From Amycolatopsis sp. NBC_01480 (GTDB lineage Bacteria > Actinomycetota > Actinomycetes > Mycobacteriales > Pseudonocardiaceae): a DNA stretch of 64,000 nucleotides. The notes below the pieces were generated by a model. It did no database searches, was not told the origin of the DNA, and was given only the letters and a program-made list of their open reading frames with translations. The position numbers were made by a program, and so were the translations under genes. The stretch spans positions 6,262,001 to 6,326,000 of the forward strand of contig NZ_CP109442.1 of NCBI RefSeq assembly GCF_036227205.1, in the 5' to 3' direction. Below are positions 19,858-27,881 of this stretch, in pieces. Numbering within the stretch: the first letter of the stretch is position 1; each line of letters begins with the position of its first letter.

Positions 19858-20386
19858 CGGCCCGCCAGGTATCGGTGGTGGTCTGGATCTTGTGGCCTTC
19901 GGGGGTCAGCGGGAACCAGGCGCCGTCGTTGCCCTGGCCCGCGGTCTGGCCCGGCATCTGGTCGCCGGTGAAGCGGTACAGCGGCCAGCCGCCGAGGGTC
20001 ACCTGGTCCGTGCCGTCACGCCGGGTGAGGCTGCCGACCAGTTTCCGGTCTATGCCGCTGAGCGCGACTTCGCTGCTCGCGCGGACCGGCTGCCATTTCT
20101 CCGCACACGCATCGTCACAGGCGGAACGGGACGGGGCGGCGGTGTCGCGGTCGTAGCGGTACACGGTGAACCCGCTGCCGTCGACCACCATCGGGCCGAG
20201 GTCGAACGGGCGGGCGGCGCGCAGGGCGGCCTGGGCCGGGCCGGTGGCGTCGGCGGGCATCTGCATGCTCATCGAGTCCATTGCGGCGGGTGCGGGGTAG
20301 CCGCCGCCGGACTGACATCCGGTCAACACAACCAGAGCGGCGAAGCCGGCGGCGGTCGGGGCCGCCGCGCGGATCAAGCGGTTCAC
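19841..20386 (-). CDS. COG4315-type lipoprotein
   Basis: The 181-residue protein has a lipoprotein signal (VVLTGCQSGG, lipidated Cys) and the repeat domain with YxYxxD motifs (GFTVYRYDRDT, GGWPLYRFTGDQ) and a paired-Cys CDDACAEKW segment. COG4315 proteins are predicted extracytoplasmic lipoproteins, often next to redox or copper genes; their role is unclear. The GTG start has GGAGG nine bases upstream. It is the first gene of the five-gene operon and divergent from the ECF sigma gene, so it lies closest to the shared promoter region. Confidence 0.83.
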   Translation of the reverse strand: MNRLIRAAAPTAAGFAALVVLTGCQSGGGYPAPAAMDSMSMQMPADATGPAQAALRAARPFDLGPMVVDGSGFTVYRYDRDTAAPSRSACDDACAEKWQPVRASSEVALSGIDRKLVGSLTRRDGTDQVTLGGWPLYRFTGDQMPGQTAGQGNDGAWFPLTPEGHKIQTTTDTWRADAFRI

Positions 20387-20608
20387 GGCTTTCCTCCAGG
20401 GGGCGGAACCGCGCCCCGTCGCCGGGGGAACGACGGGAAAAGGGCGCAGTTGATCCACTGTGGACAGTAAGCCCAAGGTGAATGCGGGGCGTTGCGGGGG
20501 GACAACGCTTGTCGGGGTCTTCGAGGGGGGATACGGACACGGACCGGAAACGGTTCAAAAAAGTTTCGGTGACCGGGCCCGCGATTTTGGTACTGGACGT
20601 AGCGGTCC

Positions 20609-21175
20609 GTGCGCACAAAGATGTGCGGCGTGGGACGGCACAATCGCACGCTGCGCCTTACGGACGATCATGAAAACGAATCACGCGGTCATCACGAAGA
20701 CCTGGCAAAAGCGCTGTACCAAGAGTTCGGCGGAGCCCTGATGGGGTTCGCGCTGGGCCTGACCGGGCACGACCGCCAATGGGCCGAGGATGTGGTGCAG
20801 GAGACGCTGATCAAGGCATGGCGGAACGCGGACAAGCTCGACCGCCGACCGGCGATGCTGCGCGCCTGGCTCTTCACCGTTGCCCGGCGTACGGTCATCG
20901 ACGGCTGGCGCAGCCGCAATGCGCGGCCGCAGGAGCTCGCGGAGATCGAGTCCGACGCCATCGTGCTGCCCGACGAGTCGGACAAGACGGTGGCCGCCAT
21001 GATCATTTACGCCGCGTTGCAAGGACTGTCTCCCGAACAGCGGGAGGCGGTGCAGCAGACCTACCTGAAGGACCGCACGGTGAACGAGGTCGCGGCCGCG
21101 CTGGGTGTGCCGCCGGGCACCGTGAAGTCGCGGATCCACCACGCCGTCCGCGCACTGCGGAAGGCGCTGCGTTAA
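20609..21175 (+). CDS. ECF RNA polymerase sigma factor
   Basis: The 188-residue sigma-70 family ECF factor has region 2 (ALYQEFGGALMGFALGL...WAEDVVQETLIKAWRN) and region 4 (LSPEQREAVQQTYLKDRTVNEVAAALGVPPGTVKSRIHHAVRALRKAL). The start is uncertain: GTG 20609, ATG 20621 and a nearby GTG all lack a good ribosome binding site. The anti-sigma gene begins directly at the next base after the stop. It is divergent from the lipoprotein/redox operon, which is a natural candidate target. Confidence 0.85.
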   Translation: MRTKMCGVGRHNRTLRLTDDHENESRGHHEDLAKALYQEFGGALMGFALGLTGHDRQWAEDVVQETLIKAWRNADKLDRRPAMLRAWLFTVARRTVIDGWRSRNARPQELAEIESDAIVLPDESDKTVAAMIIYAALQGLSPEQREAVQQTYLKDRTVNEVAAALGVPPGTVKSRIHHAVRALRKALR

Positions 21176-21988
21176 ATGCCGGCCGGGGCTGCCCACACCG
21201 ACATCGCCGCCTATGTGCTCGGCGTGCTCGGGGAGGCCGACAGCGCGCGGTTCGAGGAGCACCTCATGGGCTGCCCGGACTGTCAGCTCGACCTGGTCGA
21301 GCTGCACCGGCTGCCCGACGTGCTCGACCTGGTGAAGAAGAACTGGCCGGACCCGCCGGTCCTCGCGCCCGGCGGCCGCGCACTGGCCCCCGGGCCGCGG
21401 GTGCTGCGGACGCTGATGGCCGAGGCGAAGCGGAAGCGACGGCATCGGGTCGCGCTGCTCGCCGCGGCCGCGGTGCTCGTGGTGGCCGGCCCGGTCGTCA
21501 CGCTCGCGGTGCGCCCGGCCGACGCGGCCGGGCCGTCGGTGAGCATTGCGGCACCGGCTTCCGTGGCGGCGCCGTCGGTGTCGCCGACCGCGGCGCCCCC
21601 GGGTTCGGGATCTCCGGCAGCCGTATCTCCGTCAACAGAATCCTTGTCCGCGGCGTCGGCGCCGGGCGGCGGACCCTCGTCCGGCCGGACCGGCGGCGGC
21701 TTCGTGCTGACCGCGCACGTGACCGTGACCCCGCAGGAGTGGGGCAGCTCGGTCGACCTCGAGCTGGGCGGCGTCGCCGGCCCGGCCGACTGCGAACTGC
21801 TCGCCATCGCGTCCGACGGGGCCATCCGCACCGTGGTCGGCTGGTCCGTGCCGGCGAAGGGTTACGGCATCCCGGGCTCGCCGGCGCCACTGCACGTCAG
21901 CGGCGGAACTTACTTGGCGGACAAGGACATCACGCGCTTCGAGGTGCGCTCGGCCGACGGCGCGCTGCTCGCCTCGATCACCCGCTGA
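21176..21988 (+). CDS. transmembrane anti-sigma factor with zinc-finger motif
   Basis: The 270-residue protein has an N-terminal anti-sigma domain with the HxxxCxxC zinc motif (EEHLMGCPDC; first His in AHTDIAAYVLG), one transmembrane helix (RVALLAAAAVLVVAGPVVTLAV, ~residues 90-112), a Pro/Ser/Ala-rich linker and a ~100-residue extracytoplasmic domain. Such ZAS proteins hold their ECF sigma until a redox or envelope signal arrives. ATG follows the sigma gene stop without a gap. The outer domain (FVLTAHVTVTPQEWGSS ... VSGGTYL) resembles domains often seen on actinobacterial anti-sigma factors. Confidence 0.85.
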   Translation: MPAGAAHTDIAAYVLGVLGEADSARFEEHLMGCPDCQLDLVELHRLPDVLDLVKKNWPDPPVLAPGGRALAPGPRVLRTLMAEAKRKRRHRVALLAAAAVLVVAGPVVTLAVRPADAAGPSVSIAAPASVAAPSVSPTAAPPGSGSPAAVSPSTESLSAASAPGGGPSSGRTGGGFVLTAHVTVTPQEWGSSVDLELGGVAGPADCELLAIASDGAIRTVVGWSVPAKGYGIPGSPAPLHVSGGTYLADKDITRFEVRSADGALLASITR

Positions 21989-22247
21989 CCGGAATCCCTG
22001 TTCGCCCAAGGGTTTCCGGTCTGGTGGCCCGGCGTTCGTTCACTCTTGCTTGATAACGAACGGATAACGCGCAGATCTCAATGTGAACCGTCTGCGCTGT
22101 CGGTCCGTATTACCCAGTGCCGGCACCGGAAACCTCCGGTTTCCCTCCCCGGGTGCCGTGCGTATCGACCTCGAATTGTCGGTAGTTCCGGTCCGGGCCG
22201 CGGCCGGTTTCGGCGCGCCCGGCGAAACGAACGAGGTGAACAGCTTC

Positions 22248-23864
22248 ATGACCCGTGATCTTTCACGCCATCGTCCGGCGAAACGGACGAAGATCGTCAC
22301 CGGCGCGCTCGGCCTGGCGGTCGCGCTCGGCGCGCTGACGGTGATCGCCACGTCGGGCCGGCCGGGACAGGCCGGCGCGGACCCGGCCGACAAGTCGTTC
22401 TTCCTGGACATCACCAAGGTTCCCCGCGGGGCGAACGTCGGCCGGAACCAGGACCGGGGCGCCCGCGGCACCTTCACCGTCGATTGTGGACGGAACGAGA
22501 ACGGTCACTTCAACCCGGACAACTTCATCGCCCAGCCCGGCGTCCGCAACGGCGCCCAGCACCTGCACGACTACGTCGGCAACCTCTCCACCAACGCCGA
22601 CTCCACCAACGAGAGCCTGGCGAAGGCCGGTACTACGTGCAAGAACGGCGACAAGTCCACTTACTACTGGCCGGTGGTGCGGATCGACACCAACGACAAC
22701 GAAGGTGCTTCTGCCGACGCCGCACCGAGTTCCGCCGCTTCCAGCACCGCCGCTTCGACGGACACCCCTTCGTCCGACCCTGCTTCCACGGACCCAGCCT
22801 CCTCCGACCCGGCTTCCAGCATCGCCGCTTCCACTGACCCCGCTGCCGCTGGGAACGCAGCCGCGCCGCAGGGCCAGAACGTCGCCGCCGACCGGGCGGC
22901 TGCCGCGAAAGACGCGGCCCAGCCCCACATCGACTGCCCGGACGTCGCGAGCACCCTGCCCGAGGTGCCCGACGCCGCGTTGGACCAGGTGAACACCGAA
23001 CTCGACGCGATGGACGCCCAGGTCGACCAGGCCGATCAGCAGGTCGCGCAGGGCCAGGCCCCGCCGACGGTGCTGGACCAGGTGAAGGGCGAGCGTGCCA
23101 CCTCACTGGGCAAGATCTCCGACGCGATCGCCAAGCAGGGCGCGAAACCCGGCGACACCACGGCCTTGACCACCTGCGCGGTGCAGGACCAGCAGAGCGC
23201 GGGCCTCGACAACGGTGGTGCCAACAGCGATGTCAGCCAGGGCGAAAGCGCCGCGCAGCAACAGCAGGACCAGAACAACGGCGCCGTGGCCGCGCTGCCC
23301 GGTGTGAACGGCCAGAACGAGGTGGCGGGCAACGACGGCGACATCCAGCGCGTGGTGTCCGCGAAGCTGTCGTTCGGCAGCGGCGGCGCGCGCAAAGTCG
23401 TTGCCATGCCCCGTTTCCTGCGCGTGCTGTACGGCGACGCCAAGGAAGCCGCGAACGGTCCGGCGAACGCCAAGGCGAGCTGGACCTGCACCGGCTTCGA
23501 AGACCGGCTCACCGACCACTACCCGATCTGCCCGCAGGGCAGCAACGTCGAGCGCATCCACGCGTTCCCGAACTGCTGGGACGGCAAGGACATCGACAGC
23601 GCGAACCACCGGACCCACATCGTCTTCTCCGACGCGAGCGGCAACTGCAAGGCCGGTTTCAAGGCCGTGCCCCAGCTGAAGATCACTCTGGTGTACAAGA
23701 TCCCGCACGACGTCCAGGTCAAAGGTCAGTACAAAGTGGACTCATTCCCGGAGGAGAAGCACAACCCTCGCTCGGACCACGACGACTTCGCCAACGTGAT
23801 GACCCAGTCGCAGATGAGCCGGGTGGTCTCCTGCATCAACACCGGCAAACGCTGCCAGAACTGA
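22248..23864 (+). CDS. secreted DUF1996 protein with internal low-complexity insertion
   Basis: The 538-residue exported protein has an N-terminal membrane/signal helix (RTKIVTGALGLAVALGALTVIATSG). The DUF1996 first half (FFLDITKVPRG, HLHDYVGN, YYWPVVRI) ends near residue 150. A ~220-residue insertion follows: a Ser/Asp/Pro/Ala tract of SSDPAST-like repeats, an Ala/Asp/Gln-rich helix and a QQQQDQNN stretch. The second DUF1996 half (MPRFLRVLYG, NCWDGKDIDSANHRTHIVFSD) completes the domain, with Cys pairs. The function of DUF1996 is unknown; fungal and actinobacterial members are secreted. ATG 22248 was chosen over upstream codons because the signal helix follows it and GAGGTGA precedes it. Confidence 0.82.
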   Translation: MTRDLSRHRPAKRTKIVTGALGLAVALGALTVIATSGRPGQAGADPADKSFFLDITKVPRGANVGRNQDRGARGTFTVDCGRNENGHFNPDNFIAQPGVRNGAQHLHDYVGNLSTNADSTNESLAKAGTTCKNGDKSTYYWPVVRIDTNDNEGASADAAPSSAASSTAASTDTPSSDPASTDPASSDPASSIAASTDPAAAGNAAAPQGQNVAADRAAAAKDAAQPHIDCPDVASTLPEVPDAALDQVNTELDAMDAQVDQADQQVAQGQAPPTVLDQVKGERATSLGKISDAIAKQGAKPGDTTALTTCAVQDQQSAGLDNGGANSDVSQGESAAQQQQDQNNGAVAALPGVNGQNEVAGNDGDIQRVVSAKLSFGSGGARKVVAMPRFLRVLYGDAKEAANGPANAKASWTCTGFEDRLTDHYPICPQGSNVERIHAFPNCWDGKDIDSANHRTHIVFSDASGNCKAGFKAVPQLKITLVYKIPHDVQVKGQYKVDSFPEEKHNPRSDHDDFANVMTQSQMSRVVSCINTGKRCQN

Positions 23865-23870
23865 GAAGGA

Positions 23871-23916
23871 CTCGTGAGTGTTCATGACGGTTAGAACCGT
23901 CATGAACACTCACGAG
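23871..23916. repeat. 46-bp intergenic palindrome, copy 2
   Basis: Near-perfect palindrome: 22-bp arms beginning CTCGTGAGTGTTCATGACGG close around a TTAGAA centre. It lies between convergent genes. The stop codon of the Lrp-family gene (23900-23902) is inside the right half. Confidence 0.9.
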
Positions 23917-24919
23917 TCTTCACGAGGGCCCAGAAGTCCAGCGGCACCCGGCCCGCGGCGAGGCCGGCGTCGTCCAGCAGGTGGCCCATCAGCTTCACTC
24001 CCCGCAGCGTCACGGCACGGTCCACGATCTCCAGCCACGGCAGTTTCGCGGCCAGCGAGCTCTCCAACGGGATCGTGTCGTGCTGCGTGTTGAGCCAGAC
24101 CACCAGCATCAGGTTCGCCGCCCCGCTGATGGCGGCGCACATCCGGACCTCCGGCAGCATCGCCAGGGACCGCGCGGTCGTCTCCAGTTTGTCCGGCGGC
24201 ACGCGCAGCCACAGCATCGCCGTCACGGGCGCGGGGGAGAGCGGGCGGGCGATTTCGCAGCGCAGCCGGACCGCGCCGCGGGAGACGAGCGCGTCCAGGC
24301 GGCGCAGCACGGTGCTCGCCCCGACGCCCAGCCGCTGGGCCAGCGCGGCCGCCGAAATCCGGGCGTCCTCACCCAGGGCCAGGATCAGCGTGTGGTCGAG
24401 CTCACCGAACCGCAGCGGCGAGGACGGGCGCGTGACCGGCGCGGCGAGCGCCTCCCGCTGGTCCGGCGAGATCGCCCGCACCCGCCAGCGGCTGCCCTCG
24501 GTGAACAGCCGCGGCGACACCACCGTCCGCGCCGACACCACGCCGGGCAGCGTCGCCAGCCGGTGGACCGCGTAGTCGGAGATCGCGCGCAGCGTCGGCG
24601 CCACCAGGTGGACGTGCAGATCGCAGTGCCCGGCCAGGTACTCGACGGTCGCCACGTGCGGGTCGGCCGCCAGCACCCGCGCCACCCGTAACGCTTCCCC
24701 GGGCGCGCAGTCGATCTCCAGGAACGCCAGCGCCATCTGCGCGACCAGCTCGCCGCCCGGGTACGCGGTCAGCCACGCCTCGCCGCGGGCGACCAGTGCG
24801 TCCCAGCGCCGGGCGGCCGTGGTGGCGCCGACCCCGAGCGTCCGGCCGAGCACGGACCACGACGTGCGCGGGCCGGTCTGCAGCGCGTCGAGGAGTTTGA
24901 GGTCGCTCTCGCTCAACAT
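23900..24919 (-). CDS. tandem Lrp/AsnC-family regulator
   Basis: The 339-residue regulator contains two AsnC-type modules. The first HTH (SESDLKLLDALQTGPRTSWSVLGRTLGVG) and ligand-binding RAM domain occupy residues 1-150. A second HTH (GELDHTLILALGEDARISAAALAQRLGVG) and RAM domain follow. Double-module Lrp proteins of this length are common in actinomycetes. It is divergent from the M20/symporter/amidohydrolase operon, which it probably controls in response to an amino acid or peptide. The last four codons and the stop lie inside the 46-bp palindrome. Confidence 0.88.
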   Translation of the reverse strand: MLSESDLKLLDALQTGPRTSWSVLGRTLGVGATTAARRWDALVARGEAWLTAYPGGELVAQMALAFLEIDCAPGEALRVARVLAADPHVATVEYLAGHCDLHVHLVAPTLRAISDYAVHRLATLPGVVSARTVVSPRLFTEGSRWRVRAISPDQREALAAPVTRPSSPLRFGELDHTLILALGEDARISAAALAQRLGVGASTVLRRLDALVSRGAVRLRCEIARPLSPAPVTAMLWLRVPPDKLETTARSLAMLPEVRMCAAISGAANLMLVVWLNTQHDTIPLESSLAAKLPWLEIVDRAVTLRGVKLMGHLLDDAGLAAGRVPLDFWALVKTRECS

Positions 24920-25043
24920 GGCCGATCCTTCGTCTCCGGGCGGGGTTTCTGGCGGATTCCCGCGATTCCGGCGGCGGTTGTGTCCGACCCTCGCATCATC
25001 GTCGGGCCAGCATATGTCGACGATCCAGCGAGGGAGTCCCCCT

Positions 25044-26243
25044 GTGACCTTGCGCTCCGACGCCGCCGCCCTGCACCCCGAACTGGTCGCGTTGCGCCGC
25101 GACCTGCACCGCACCCCCGAGATCGGCCTCGACCTGCCGCGCACCCAGGCGAAGGTGCTCGCCGCGCTCGACGGCCTCGGCCTGGAGACCAGCATCGGCC
25201 GGGGCCTCAGCTCGGTCACCGCGGTCCTGCGCGGCGGCGGCGGGCCCGGCGGCACCGTGCTGTTGCGTGGCGACATGGACGGGCTGCCCGTGACGGAGGC
25301 GTCCGGCGAGGAGTTCTCGTCCGAGATCCCCGGCGCGATGCACGCCTGCGGGCACGACCTGCACACCGCCGGGCTGGTCGGCGCCGCGAGGCTGCTGTCG
25401 GCGCGCCGGGCGCAGCTGCCCGGCGACGTCGTCTTCATGTTCCAGCCCGGCGAGGAAGGCTGGGACGGCGCGGGGCACATGATCGAAGAGGGCGTGCTGA
25501 ACGCGGCCGGCCGCCCGGTCGATGCCGCGTACGGGCTGCACGTCTCCGCTTCACGGCACAAGCGCGGGGTGTTCACCAGCCGTCCGGGGCCGCTGATGGC
25601 CGCGTCCGAAGCGGTGAAGGTACGGGTGGTCGGCGCGGGCGGGCACGGCTCGTCACCGGAGCTGGCGCGCGACCCGATCCCGGCCGCGTGCGAGATGGTC
25701 ACCGCCCTGCAGACGCGGATGACCCGTGGCTTCAGCGCGTTCGAGCCGGTGGTGCTCACCGTCGGCAGCTTCCACGCGGGCACCCGGCGCAACGTGATCC
25801 CGGACGACGCGGTGTTCGAGGCGACCGTCCGCTCGTTCGACCTGGAGGTCGGCGACCGGATCAAGGCCGAGGTCCTGCGCGTCTGCCAGGGCATCGCCGC
25901 GGCGCACGGGCTGGACGTCGAGGTCTCGTACGAGCCCGAGTACCCGCTGACGGTCAACCACGCCGAGGGGCACGAGTTCATCGCCGAGACCGTGCGCGAG
26001 GTCTTCGGCGAGGAGCGCTTCACCGAGCTGCCGAACCCGATGACCGGCGCCGAGGACTTCTCGCGGGTGCTCCAGCGGGTGCCGGGAGCGTTCGTCTTCC
26101 TGGGCGCGGTCCGCGGCGACGACCCGGACCACGCGCCGGGCAACCACTCGCCGCGCGCCGCGTTCGACGACTCGGTGCTGGCCGACGGCGCCACCCTGCT
26201 GGCCGAGCTGGCCTGCCGACGGCTCGCCGCTCTGGCAGCGTGA
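25044..26243 (+). CDS. M20-family amidohydrolase
   Basis: This 399-residue M20D metallopeptidase/amidohydrolase carries GDMDGLPV, the metal-binding HACGHDLHTAGLVGAA, catalytic GEEGWDGA and the dimerisation-domain GGHGSSPEL. It hydrolyses N-acyl amino acids or related amides. GTG 25044 has GAGGGAG upstream; an ATG at 25014 (MSTIQRGS) is the alternative. It is the first gene of an operon with DUF3311, a sodium:solute symporter and a second amidohydrolase, suggesting uptake and hydrolysis of one amide or peptide substrate. Confidence 0.88.
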   Translation: MTLRSDAAALHPELVALRRDLHRTPEIGLDLPRTQAKVLAALDGLGLETSIGRGLSSVTAVLRGGGGPGGTVLLRGDMDGLPVTEASGEEFSSEIPGAMHACGHDLHTAGLVGAARLLSARRAQLPGDVVFMFQPGEEGWDGAGHMIEEGVLNAAGRPVDAAYGLHVSASRHKRGVFTSRPGPLMAASEAVKVRVVGAGGHGSSPELARDPIPAACEMVTALQTRMTRGFSAFEPVVLTVGSFHAGTRRNVIPDDAVFEATVRSFDLEVGDRIKAEVLRVCQGIAAAHGLDVEVSYEPEYPLTVNHAEGHEFIAETVREVFGEERFTELPNPMTGAEDFSRVLQRVPGAFVFLGAVRGDDPDHAPGNHSPRAAFDDSVLADGATLLAELACRRLAALAA

Positions 26244-26247
26244 GCGC

Positions 26248-26451
26248 ATGCGCAGCTACCACCTCCCGCCGATCCTGCCCGTGATCGCGCTGGTCCTGAT
26301 GCCGTTCCTGCCGTTCGTCAACTCCACCGGGCTGTGGCTCGGCATGCCGAAGATGCTGGTGTGGGGCGGCTTCTGGTGCCTGATGTTCACCCCGGCCCTG
26401 CTGCTGTCCGAGCGCCTGCTGGCGCGCGCGGGCGAGGAGGACGGCCGATGA
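26248..26451 (+). CDS. DUF3311 small membrane protein
   Basis: The 67-residue protein has two transmembrane helices (ILPVIALVLMPFLPFVN and LVWGGFWCLMFTPALLL). DUF3311 proteins are the usual small partners encoded just before solute:sodium symporters. The stop overlaps the symporter ATG (ATGA). It is probably an accessory subunit or membrane chaperone of that transporter. Confidence 0.85.
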   Translation: MRSYHLPPILPVIALVLMPFLPFVNSTGLWLGMPKMLVWGGFWCLMFTPALLLSERLLARAGEEDGR

Positions 26452-27881
26452 TCCTCGCCTTCACCCTCGTCGGGATCGTGCTGATCGGCGTGCTCGGGTT
26501 CGTCGGGCGCCGGCGCCCCGCGGCCGACCTGGCCGAGTGGACGGTCGGCGGCCGCAAGTTCGGCGCGCTGACCATGTGGTTCCTCCAGGCGGGCGAGGTG
26601 TTCACCACCTTCACCTTCCTGGGCATGGCCGGGCTCGCCTTCTCCGGCGGCGTCGCGGCGATGTACGCGCTGCCGTACGTGCCGATCGCCTACGTGGTCC
26701 TGTTCTTCCTGTCCAAGCGGATCTGGACGATGGGCAAGGAGCGCGGTTACCTGACCCAGGGCGACTTCCTGGAGGACCGCTTCTCCAGCCGCGCGCTCGG
26801 CACGCTCTCGGCCGTGCTGGGCGTGGTCTTCGTGCTGCCGTACCTGCAATTGCAGATCACCGGCCTCGGCCTGATCGTCCGGCTGGTCACCGGTGACACG
26901 GCTTCGGGCAACCTGAGCATGGTGGCGGGCAGCGTGCTGGTGGTCGCGTTCGTGCTGTGGGCGGGGCTGCGCGGGGTCGCGGCGACCTCGTACTTCAAGG
27001 ACGCGATCATGCTGGTGGTCCTGGTGGTGCTGATCATCGCCGTGCCGGCGCACTTCGCGGGCGGCGTGTCCGGGGTGTTCCACAAGATCGAGCAGCTGCA
27101 CCCGGAGAAGCTGTTCATCCACGCCGGCGCGAACGACCAGACCTGGTTCATCACCAGCATGCTGGTCAGCGCGATCGGCGTCGGGCTGATGACGCTGCCG
27201 CACACCTGGCCCGCGCTGATGTCCGCGCGCGACCCGAAGGTGCTGCGCCGCAACTACGCCTGGATGCCGATCTACGAGCTGTGCCTGCTGCTGCCGATGA
27301 TCATCGGGTTCGCCGCGATCCTGGTGGTGCCCAAGGGAAGCGACCCCAACGGCGTGCTGCTGACGCTGAGCAAGGACGCGCTGCCCGGCTGGGTCACCGG
27401 CCTCGTGGTGGTCGCCGCGACGGCGACCGCGATGGTGCCCGCGGCGGGCATCCTGATCGGCATCTCCTCGCTCGTGGCGCGCAACATCGCCCGGGTGCGC
27501 GGGGAGCGCAAGCAGTTCTGGATCAACCACGGCACCGTCGTGCTGGCCAGCGCGCTGGCCCTGGTGCTCGGCATCTTCCGGCCGGACCTGCTGGCGAACC
27601 TGTTGCTGCTGACGTATTCCGGCTCGGTGCAGCTCGCGCCGGCCAACCTGCTGGGCTTCCTGAAGAAGGTCCCGGTCGGCAAGGTGCCGGTGTTCGCCGG
27701 GCTGATCGTCGGCGAGATCGTGGTGATCTGGCTGACCTTCTTCGACACGAAACTCGCCGGCACGGTCAACGTCGGCCTGATCGGGCTGGCCGCGAACGTC
27801 GTGGTGCTCGCGCTCGCGGCCGGGCTGGAGCGGGCGCTCGCCCGTCCCGGAACCCCGGCCAGGCAAGGAGAAACGGTATGA
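26448..27881 (+). CDS. sodium:solute symporter (SSS family)
   Basis: The 477-residue protein has about 13 transmembrane helices and the SSS-type N-terminus with VGGRKFGALTMWFLQAGEVFTTFTFLGMAG. The later ARDPKVLRRNYAWMPIYE loop and a long run of hydrophobic helices are also typical. The family couples Na+ to uptake of organic acids, sugars or amino acids; the neighbours suggest a small acylated amino acid or dipeptide. The start overlaps DUF3311 and the stop overlaps the amidohydrolase ATG. Confidence 0.88.
   Translation: MILAFTLVGIVLIGVLGFVGRRRPAADLAEWTVGGRKFGALTMWFLQAGEVFTTFTFLGMAGLAFSGGVAAMYALPYVPIAYVVLFFLSKRIWTMGKERGYLTQGDFLEDRFSSRALGTLSAVLGVVFVLPYLQLQITGLGLIVRLVTGDTASGNLSMVAGSVLVVAFVLWAGLRGVAATSYFKDAIMLVVLVVLIIAVPAHFAGGVSGVFHKIEQLHPEKLFIHAGANDQTWFITSMLVSAIGVGLMTLPHTWPALMSARDPKVLRRNYAWMPIYELCLLLPMIIGFAAILVVPKGSDPNGVLLTLSKDALPGWVTGLVVVAATATAMVPAAGILIGISSLVARNIARVRGERKQFWINHGTVVLASALALVLGIFRPDLLANLLLLTYSGSVQLAPANLLGFLKKVPVGKVPVFAGLIVGEIVVIWLTFFDTKLAGTVNVGLIGLAANVVVLALAAGLERALARPGTPARQGETV

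Noticed and set aside
20387..20608. ECF-type promoter in the divergent region
   Set aside because: Words such as GTGACC and TGAACC are present but not at a fixed distance from a CGT-type -10. No motif shared by both directions could be fixed by eye.
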